From contig JAHDID010000024.1 of the NCBI GenBank assembly GCA_020630975.1, positions 1 through 64,000 of the forward strand: 64,000 bases of DNA, in the 5' to 3' direction. Source of the DNA: Verrucomicrobiota bacterium (lineage in GTDB: Bacteria > Verrucomicrobiota > Verrucomicrobiia > Verrucomicrobiales > DEV007). Positions within the stretch are counted from its first letter, which is position 1; every line of letters starts with the position of its first letter. Shown one piece after another: positions 57,841 through 64,000 of this stretch. Under the pieces are notes generated by a model that was not told the DNA's origin, searched no databases, and worked only from the letters and a program-made list of their open reading frames with translations. Made by a program: the position numbers and the translations under genes.

Positions 57841-60800
57841 CTACGCGGTCTCGTACTTCGAGTTGGATGGCTTAGCCCCCTGCGAGTCTTCAGTTTTTGT
57901 CTTAACCGAGGCATGATGCTTGCTGCCCTTTGTGCCTATGGTCCGATTGACTTTGGCTAGGGCGACACGCATCGCTGCTGTCACGCTGCTGACATTTTCT
58001 GGATCAAAAATCGACAGGTGGCGACCGTCGACATCGTAGGCCTCGACTCCGTGGGTGGCTACGGACTCCCAGCCGTAGTCTGCTGGTAGTTGTGAGTGGT
58101 CCGGTTGCTCTTTGGCTCGGAATAGCGTGACCTTGCCCTTCCATGGCATGGGGCGGTAGGCATGGAGAGCCTCGGAGTTGATGGTGTTTAGCTGACCCAT
58201 GCGGCGCTTGCTGGAGCAGGCCCCAGGAGGCGAGTGGTGGTGGACCGCTGTCTCCACCTTATACTTGGCCTTATTAGCGATGCCCTGGAAAAGACGCTTC
58301 ACGATCTTCCATACGCGCTGTGTAGCTGGGGTGTTTGCTGCGTTCTGTTGCCAGTTGAAAAGGACTCTTTGCCAGGGAGAAAATGACTCGAGTTCCACAG
58401 ATGGATTCTCGATATCGATGACACCGACGAAGGCGACTTCCTGACCATCGGCAGTCAGCTGTCGAGCCATCTCGTAGGCGATGACACCACCGAATGAGTA
58501 GCCGCATAGGTAGTAGGGACCCTCGGCTTGTACTTTGCGAATCAGTTTGATGTATTTTGCTGCGGCTTCTTCTACCGAGTTTTTAGGTATAGGACCGTCG
58601 TCGGATAGCCCCGGAGCCTCGATCGCATAGACAGGGCGGGAGCGGCCTAGCGACGTCGCAAATGTATTGTAAAACAAGATGCCTCCATCGCCACCGTGCA
58701 CGGCGAATAGGGGCTTGCCTTTGCCGGCTGGTTGGATGGGGACTAGAACGCCATTACTAGTATCGCCGATCCTTGATTGCTTGGTAGCAGAGGCTATCGC
58801 ATCGGTCGCAGCGGTGGTGTCGGATTGACCGGCATCGCTAGTATTGGTGAGCTTTTCTACCTCTACCGCCAGGGTAGCAATGGTGGGCGCGACAAATAGG
58901 GTCGCCATGGGTAGATTGATACGGTAGTGCTTCTGGATCTTGGAGAAGATTCGCATACCCATCAGCGAGTGGCCTCCTACATCGAAGAAATTGTCGTGTA
59001 TGCCGACTTGTTCGAGAGAGAGTACTTCTTTCCACCAGTTTGCTATCTGTAGTTCCGTGTCGGAATTGGGCGGAGTATGAGCCACCTTTTTGGTGGGGCT
59101 AGCTGCGGTAGCGGTGTAGCCGGGCGCGGGGAGGCTAGCAGTATCGATCTTACCATTGCAGTTGAGCGGCATCTCCTCTAGCACTACGATGCTGGCTGGC
59201 ACCATGTAGTCGGGCAGCTGAGTACGCAGGGTGCCGGTGATCTCGCTAGGCGTCAGGGTGTAGCCCTCGTCTCGGGGCGATACATAGCCTACGAGTACTT
59301 TTTCCTCGGCAGTCTCGCCGTGGGGCACCACCTTGCAGTGGCCGACACCGGTGATAGCAGCGATCTTGCTCTCGATCTCTCCGGGCTCGATGCGGAAGCC
59401 ACGTATCTTTACCTGCTTGTCGATACGACCGAGGAACTCGATGGTACCATCGCTGCGGTAGCGGCAGAGATCGCCGGTGCGGTACAGCTTGGCGCCCTCT
59501 GCATTGGAGAAAGGGTCGTCGATGAATTTCTGGGCGGTCAGCACAGGACGATTCAGGTAACCGATAGCCACACCATCGCCGCCGGTGCATAGCTCGCCTG
59601 GTATACCGGGAGGTAGTGGACGATTCTTTTTGTCCAAGATCCAAGTCGTGGTATTGGCGATCGGTTTGCCTATCGGTAGCGATACCAGATCGAGATCGGC
59701 TTCGGAGATCGCGTGGCAGGTGGTGAAGGTGGTATTTTCGGTCGGACCGTAGCCATTGATGAGCTGTAGGCCAGGGTGGGCATTCATCACGCGGCGCGCA
59801 TGATCCATGGGCACCACATCGCCGCCAGTGAGTAGCTGTCGGATACCTGTGAGTGAATCCAAAGACTCATCCACTAGCACCTGAAACAGTCCCGCAGTGA
59901 GCCACAGGGTATTGATCTTTTCGCGCTGCAGGCACTCGGAGATACTCTGGATGGTCAGGTCGCGCTGTGTGGGTAGCACCAATCGGCCTCCATTGAGCAG
60001 TGCGCCAAATACCTCAAAAGTCGATGCATCGAAACCGATGCTGGCTGCCTGTAGGATGACGACCGAGCTGTCTAGCTGGCAGTAGTTGTTGTTGAGCACC
60101 AGTCTCTGGATACCGCGGTGGGGCACCTCGGTTCCCTTCGGTTTGCCGGTGGATCCGGAGGTGTAGATGATATAGGCGGCGTCGCTGCTTTCGATAGCAG
60201 GTGGAGAAAATTGTGGTGTGCTCTCCTCAGAAAAGTCGATCAGATCGAGGGCGATGCTGTGCTGGGCTCTGTCGGGCAGTTGGTCCTCTAGTTCGCTGGT
60301 GGTGAGAATGGTGTCGATACTGCTATCCTCGGTGATCAGCGCGATCCTCTCGGCCGGATAGTTGATGTCTAGAGGCACGTAGGCCGCCCCGCATTTCAGC
60401 ACGCCGAAGATGGCCGTCATCAGCAGTGGACTGCGATCGAGGAATAGGCCGACGCGATCGCCTTTGGTGACACCGGCTTCCTGTAGGATGGCACCCAGCT
60501 TGGTGCTGTGCTCGCGCAGCTCTTGGTAAGTCCACTCGGAGTCATCCCAGGTCAGGGCGATCGAGTCGGGCTGAGAAAAGGCGACCTCATCGAGTCGGGC
60601 TCCGACACTCTGCTCGCTCGGGTAGGCAGTGGCGGTGTTGTTGAGCGACTCGATCCACTTCCACTGATCTGCCGAGATACAGGCGGCCAGTTTGTTGTTG
60701 GGGAGTCCGGGCTGAGCCACGGCTCGATCAAGTATGGCGGTATAGGTCTCCAGCCAGTTGGCTACTGTATCCTCGGAGAATAGACTAGTCTGGTAGGTGA

Positions 60801-62397
60801 AACGCAGCTCGATCTCGCCTGCATGCTCAGCGACATTTAGGATCAATGGGTGGTTGGAGAATCGCTGGTCGAGCTCGACCACCTCTGCCTCTAACTCACC
60901 AAAGCCGTCCAGATAGTTATCGAGGTTTTCGAAGTTGATCACCGCCTGGATCGTGGGGCGCTCATCGGCGGGCAAGTGCTGGATCAGCTCGCCATAGGTG
61001 AGATCGTCGTGCGCCAGTGCTTGTAGTAAATTGGTTTGGGTGATCGATAGCAGATCACAGAAAGGTAGCTCTGGCTGGATGTCGGCTATCAAGGGCAGGA
61101 AACGCACGCGATGCCCAGCCATAGTCTGAGTCGCCTCGTGAGTGCTCTGCCCAGTAGAGGGGAAGGCGACCATCACGCGGTCGGTGCGAGAGATACGATA
61201 TAGCAGTAGCTGCAGGCTGGCCATGCACACGGCAAATGGTGTGCTGCCGCTGCGAGCCGCCATCTTTTTCACCTGCTGCACGGTAGCGGTATCGAGTGTG
61301 CGGCGCACTGCAGCAGCGCGATAGCTGCTGTCGCTCTCGCCACTCCAGTCGGTAGGTAGCTGCAGGGGTGGCACCGGGGTGGCGAATAGATCGAGCCAGT
61401 AGTCGATGCAGCGTTGGTTGGGAATCTGGCTGATCTGTTTCACATAGTTGCGATAGGTCGCAGCAGGTCCCCAATCGGAGCGTGTGCCAGATAGTGACTC
61501 ATCGTAGGCACGGCTCAACTCGCTGAACACCAAACGGATCGTCCAGCCATCGCAAATCGTGTGATGCGCATTGAAAAACAGCATGTGGCTGGTCTCGCTG
61601 AGCTTGGCCAGGTGAAAGCTATATAGCGGACCTTGCTCCAGATCCATCGGCGTCTCCTGGATGCGTATCGCCAGCTGATCGAGTGCGTCTTTCTGGGCTG
61701 GGCCTGAGAGTAGCGATAAATCGACCTGCTCGATATCGAGAGGCAGGTCGCGTGAAATCTGGAAGCCTTTGCCCTCTGCGAGAAAGCGGGCACCAAAGAT
61801 CTCGTGGCGAGACAGGACGAAACCTATGCTATCGGCGAGAGCCGTCAGGTCTAGGTGACCGCGGAAAGAAAGACCAGAGACCAGATTGAAACACAGTGTC
61901 GCCTCGGGGCTGAGATGCGAGGCCACCCAGAGCTCTGCCAGAGACTCGCTGAGCGGAGTGATTTCCTCGGCGTCTGCCTGCACAGCTAGCTGGCTTTCGA
62001 GTTGTTTCACGCGGTCGGTCAGGTGGGCGATCTGCTGGAGAGCTTGCTCTAGGTTGGTATCGACTGCAGGTGGAGACGGGCTAGGGGCCGGTGCGGAGGC
62101 ATGTGGCTCGGCTGTCTGCTCTGAGGTGGTGGTCGCCGCCGTTGATGAATCTTCTGTCGACTCTGTGTCGATGTGGGCTGCCAGTTCCGAGATCGAGCTG
62201 TGCTGGTTCATCAGTTCACTCAGTGTCACAGCTACCTGATACTCAGAGGCTACGACTTTGGCGAGTTGAGTGAGCATCAGAGAGTCCATACCCAGCTCGA
62301 GAAAGCTGGATTCTACGGACAAGGTCGACTGCTCGTAGCCTGATAGAGAGGCGAGTGCCGACTGCACTTCGGTGGTGATTCGCTGGAGGCGGCTCAT
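57841..62397 (-). CDS. Single-module nonribosomal peptide synthetase (carrier-C-A-PCP-TE)
   Basis: 1518 residues. Domain order: an N-terminal carrier (FLELGMDSLML, Ser39), a condensation domain with HHTICDG at about 279-285, an adenylation domain with YTSGSTGKPKG (about 743-755) and INGYGPTEN, a second carrier (FFDVGGHSLMG, Ser about 1145) and a type I thioesterase (GYSFGG Ser about 1303, Asp in GVIDIEN, His in DGRHLSIF). Reading the A-domain against GrsA by eye gives DAFWLGGTF(K), close to the known valine code DAFWIGGTFK, so a branched aliphatic residue is the best guess. The first carrier's LGMDSL is more ACP-like, suggesting an acyl starter delivered in trans. No tailoring, transport or phosphopantetheinyl-transferase gene is adjacent. 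An AT-rich promoter region lies upstream. Product unknown. Confidence 0.93.
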   Translation of the reverse strand: MSRLQRITTEVQSALASLSGYEQSTLSVESSFLELGMDSLMLTQLAKVVASEYQVAVTLSELMNQHSSISELAAHIDTESTEDSSTAATTTSEQTAEPHASAPAPSPSPPAVDTNLEQALQQIAHLTDRVKQLESQLAVQADAEEITPLSESLAELWVASHLSPEATLCFNLVSGLSFRGHLDLTALADSIGFVLSRHEIFGARFLAEGKGFQISRDLPLDIEQVDLSLLSGPAQKDALDQLAIRIQETPMDLEQGPLYSFHLAKLSETSHMLFFNAHHTICDGWTIRLVFSELSRAYDESLSGTRSDWGPAATYRNYVKQISQIPNQRCIDYWLDLFATPVPPLQLPTDWSGESDSSYRAAAVRRTLDTATVQQVKKMAARSGSTPFAVCMASLQLLLYRISRTDRVMVAFPSTGQSTHEATQTMAGHRVRFLPLIADIQPELPFCDLLSITQTNLLQALAHDDLTYGELIQHLPADERPTIQAVINFENLDNYLDGFGELEAEVVELDQRFSNHPLILNVAEHAGEIELRFTYQTSLFSEDTVANWLETYTAILDRAVAQPGLPNNKLAACISADQWKWIESLNNTATAYPSEQSVGARLDEVAFSQPDSIALTWDDSEWTYQELREHSTKLGAILQEAGVTKGDRVGLFLDRSPLLMTAIFGVLKCGAAYVPLDINYPAERIALITEDSSIDTILTTSELEDQLPDRAQHSIALDLIDFSEESTPQFSPPAIESSDAAYIIYTSGSTGKPKGTEVPHRGIQRLVLNNNYCQLDSSVVILQAASIGFDASTFEVFGALLNGGRLVLPTQRDLTIQSISECLQREKINTLWLTAGLFQVLVDESLDSLTGIRQLLTGGDVVPMDHARRVMNAHPGLQLINGYGPTENTTFTTCHAISEADLDLVSLPIGKPIANTTTWILDKKNRPLPPGIPGELCTGGDGVAIGYLNRPVLTAQKFIDDPFSNAEGAKLYRTGDLCRYRSDGTIEFLGRIDKQVKIRGFRIEPGEIESKIAAITGVGHCKVVPHGETAEEKVLVGYVSPRDEGYTLTPSEITGTLRTQLPDYMVPASIVVLEEMPLNCNGKIDTASLPAPGYTATAASPTKKVAHTPPNSDTELQIANWWKEVLSLEQVGIHDNFFDVGGHSLMGMRIFSKIQKHYRINLPMATLFVAPTIATLAVEVEKLTNTSDAGQSDTTAATDAIASATKQSRIGDTSNGVLVPIQPAGKGKPLFAVHGGDGGILFYNTFATSLGRSRPVYAIEAPGLSDDGPIPKNSVEEAAAKYIKLIRKVQAEGPYYLCGYSFGGVIAYEMARQLTADGQEVAFVGVIDIENPSVELESFSPWQRVLFNWQQNAANTPATQRVWKIVKRLFQGIANKAKYKVETAVHHHSPPGACSSKRRMGQLNTINSEALHAYRPMPWKGKVTLFRAKEQPDHSQLPADYGWESVATHGVEAYDVDGRHLSIFDPENVSSVTAAMRVALAKVNRTIGTKGSKHHASVKTKTEDSQGAKPSNSKYETA

Positions 62398-62546
62398 TAT
62401 AGGGAAAAAGCAACTTACTTAAAATTTTTATAAAAACAATAAAATATTACGCGTTTGGTAACTATCCACTGGTTATTGAGGGGGACGGAAGAGAGGGATC
62501 AGGCTGGTCTTGCTTTCTGAGTCGCAATCTGCTCACCTAGAGAGCT
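62398..62546. promoter_or_regulatory. AT-rich divergent promoter region (NRPS / dehydrogenase)
   Basis: The first 60 bp upstream of the NRPS start (62405-62455) are markedly AT-rich compared with the rest of the window and contain several TATAAA/TAATAT-like words, so they probably hold its promoter; I cannot choose one -10. The other half, toward 62546, should serve the dehydrogenase. Confidence 0.4.
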
Positions 62547-63764
62547 ATGAGAAGCTTGTTTCAGAGAGTGGCGGTGATTTGGGTGATTGGCCTAGGCAAC
62601 GGATTGGTCCAAGCAGGGCCGGAGGTGAATTTGCAGCCGATCTACGAGGGGCTGACCTTTGAAAGGCCGGTGGCTCTGTGTGTACCTGAAGACGGTAGTG
62701 ATCGGCGCTTTCTAGTCGAGCAGACGGGTTTGATTAAGATTTTGCCTCAAGACGAAGCGGCTACGGCCGATCCGGAGGTCTTCATGGATCTGAGCGAGCA
62801 TATGGTGGTCGACCGGGCCTTCGAGGAGGGGCTACTGGGCATGGCGTTTCACCCCAAGTATGCGGAGAACGGCAGATTTTACCTCTACTACACCAAGCAG
62901 GGGCCTAAGCGCAGTGTGATCAGCGAGTTTCAGGTGAGTAAAGGCGATGCCAATCGTGGCGATCTATCGAGTGAGCGAATCCTGATGGAAATTCAGCAGC
63001 CGGACTGGAATCACAACTCGGGAAATCTGATGTTTCACCCTACGGATGGCTACCTGTATATCGCTGTTGGCGATGGCGGCCGTCGCAATGGAGTCTTCCT
63101 GCTGGCGCAGAACAAAGGTCGCTGGAATGGCAAGATCCTGCGGATCGATGTGGATAGCCGTTCAGCTGGCCGAGAGTATGGCATACCCGACGACAATCCC
63201 TTTATCGATGACAAGGTCGCTTGTCCAGAGATCTGGGCGCTCGGCTTGCGCAATCCCTGGGGCTGGGATGTGGATGAAAAGACTGGGCTTTTCTACATGG
63301 CAGATGTCGGGCAGGATCTGTGGGAAGAGATCAATCTGATCGAGCGCGGTGGTAACTATGGCTGGGAGCACCGCGAAGGCGCGCAGGGTTTCGCGCCGCG
63401 TGCCAGATTGATGGAGGCTCTAGGTCAGCAGAACAAGACTCCCGAAGGCGTCAGCTTTATCGATCCGATCCACCAGTATGATCACTCACCCGACGGCGGT
63501 CTCAGCATCACCGGAGGCTATGTCTATCAAGGTGACAAGATCCCCGACCTAGCAGGCTTTTTCCTATATGGCGACTGGCGCTTTGGCAATATGTGGGCAG
63601 TCCGTCACGATCCACTCACCAAAGAGACCACCAACCATGTGCTCCACAAGCCAGCCGACATCTCCGAGCCAGTCGCCCAGCCGACCGCCTTTTACCCCGA
63701 TGAGAACGGCGAGCCTATCGTGCTTTGTTGGAAGGGTAAGATTTTTCGGATGGTGGGGAAGTAG
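62547..63764 (+). CDS. Secreted glucose/sorbosone dehydrogenase-like protein (PQQ-type beta-propeller)
   Basis: 405 residues with a signal peptide (MRSLFQRVAVIWVIGLGNGLVQAG). The mature part is a six-bladed soluble quinoprotein glucose/sorbosone dehydrogenase fold: FERPVALCVPEDGSDRRFLVEQTG (first blade), LLGMAFHPKYAENGRFYLYYT, the active-site-like WNHNSGNLMFHP with H156 (proton-abstracting His in the soluble glucose dehydrogenase family), YIAVGDGG, GKILRIDVD, NPWGWDVDE and DVGQDLWEEIN. Such proteins oxidise sugars with PQQ in the periplasm or outside the cell, although many homologues have no proven activity. It stands alone; no PQQ synthesis genes are visible. Start ATG 62547 follows AGAGAG. 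Confidence 0.93.
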   Translation: MRSLFQRVAVIWVIGLGNGLVQAGPEVNLQPIYEGLTFERPVALCVPEDGSDRRFLVEQTGLIKILPQDEAATADPEVFMDLSEHMVVDRAFEEGLLGMAFHPKYAENGRFYLYYTKQGPKRSVISEFQVSKGDANRGDLSSERILMEIQQPDWNHNSGNLMFHPTDGYLYIAVGDGGRRNGVFLLAQNKGRWNGKILRIDVDSRSAGREYGIPDDNPFIDDKVACPEIWALGLRNPWGWDVDEKTGLFYMADVGQDLWEEINLIERGGNYGWEHREGAQGFAPRARLMEALGQQNKTPEGVSFIDPIHQYDHSPDGGLSITGGYVYQGDKIPDLAGFFLYGDWRFGNMWAVRHDPLTKETTNHVLHKPADISEPVAQPTAFYPDENGEPIVLCWKGKIFRMVGK

Positions 63765-63802
63765 AGTGAAAGTTGGGGAAGGAGGCACGTTTCAAGTAGG
63801 GA

Positions 63803-64000
63803 ATGATATTGGGAGTGCTATTGCTTTTTGTTCTGGGCCTCGCTGTGGCGGTGTGCGTTCAGGTTGTGTTTGGGTATTTTCTTTCTTTTTACCTGATTCC
63901 CTACTTCGCAGAATGCCGTGGCTGGAAGGATTTCCTCTTGGGGTGTAGCCGCAGGCAGAAGCATGTGCGGGCCTGTTTGCTGTCGGTGGCGCCGGTGGGG
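63803..64000 (+). CDS. Partial small membrane protein, runs off the right edge
   Basis: An open frame from ATG 63803 stays open to the last base (66 codons, no stop). It begins MILGVLLLFVLGLAVAVCVQVVFGYFLSFYLI, a long hydrophobic segment that is one or two membrane helices, followed by a Cys- and Arg-containing loop (CRGWKDFLLGCSRRQKHVRA). The AGGG upstream is too close for an ideal Shine-Dalgarno. Whether it is a real gene depends on sequence beyond the window; no family recognised. Confidence 0.5.
   Translation, partial: MILGVLLLFVLGLAVAVCVQVVFGYFLSFYLIPYFAECRGWKDFLLGCSRRQKHVRACLLSVAPVG

Noticed and set aside
57841-62397. A multi-gene NRPS cluster
   Set aside because: Flanking genes are leuB and a sugar dehydrogenase homologue; no tailoring, transport or resistance gene is recognisable.
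63568-63948. A 126-codon frame overlapping the dehydrogenase 3' end
   Set aside because: Its first part is an out-of-frame shadow of the dehydrogenase gene; the frame starting at 63803 is hydrophobic and open to the edge, so more credible.

Overview
The window looks like a chromosomal segment from a Verrucomicrobiota (or closely related PVC) bacterium, probably free-living or marine. The pointers are three giant surface/secreted proteins that carry the LEPR-x-LL-type motif just after the N-terminus (LEPRVLFSG, LEPRVLYSAAP, LESRVLYSAAP), a fused SecDF next to YajC, a protein with an SHD1-like domain typical of Planctomycetes/Verrucomicrobia, and start codons that mostly lack a Shine-Dalgarno sequence. 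I see no rRNA, tRNA, CRISPR array, intact insertion sequence or prophage.

Layout. 1-817: a 231-bp tandem repeat array, cut by the left window edge, ending beside glycerol kinase (glpK, minus). 2.7-9.0 kb: a small secreted protein, a pair of related coiled-coil envelope proteins (both 254 aa), a voltage-gated K+-channel homologue with a C-terminal zinc ribbon, two small tail-anchored membrane proteins and an ABC-2-type permease; the last four form a probable minus-strand operon. 9.5-44.9 kb: three giant plus-strand genes of 5148, 4157 and 2159 codons. The first is built from DUF11-like domains, about ten copies of an unnamed PGS...G-I-x-Y-x-TG repeat and an L-type-lectin-like domain. The second and third are paralogues that start with the LEPR motif, a metzincin-like protease domain (HEIGHVLGLQD / HEMGHVIGLAD) and a long beta-helix, then differ (VCBS, LamG-like and PA14-like domains, or Calx-beta and VCBS). 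All three end in a related Ig-like C-terminal module, a candidate sorting or anchoring domain. A small gene with a consensus sigma-70 promoter and an apparently near-leaderless start lies between the first two.

44.9-49.6 kb: a TerB-like protein, two proteins of unknown function, a 146-bp tandem repeat whose unit folds into a long hairpin, glycerate kinase, and an orphan ExbD-like protein followed by an 8-bp microsatellite. 49.8-53.4 kb: yajC-secDF, where SecDF has a striking N-terminal extension of about fifteen 11-residue LEA-like repeats. 53.6-57.8 kb: a secreted protein, a Tas-like aldo/keto reductase, an SHD1-like secreted protein and leuB. 57.8-62.4 kb: a single-gene NRPS (carrier-C-A-PCP-TE). 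62.5-64 kb: a secreted glucose/sorbosone dehydrogenase homologue and the start of a membrane protein that runs off the right edge.

The most unusual signals are: (i) a 16-bp element, TTCAATAGGGTACAAT, that occurs as a pair with exactly 21-bp period at three places, twice in frame inside giant genes (encoding SIGY(N/S) motifs) and once between yajC and secDF; (ii) the LEA-like SecDF extension; (iii) the cluster of LEPR-type giant proteins with a shared C-terminal module and in-built metalloprotease domains; and (iv) two unrelated long-unit tandem repeats, each with an internal inverted repeat. The link between the SecDF extension, the shared 21-bp element and giant-protein export is a hypothesis, not something the sequence proves.
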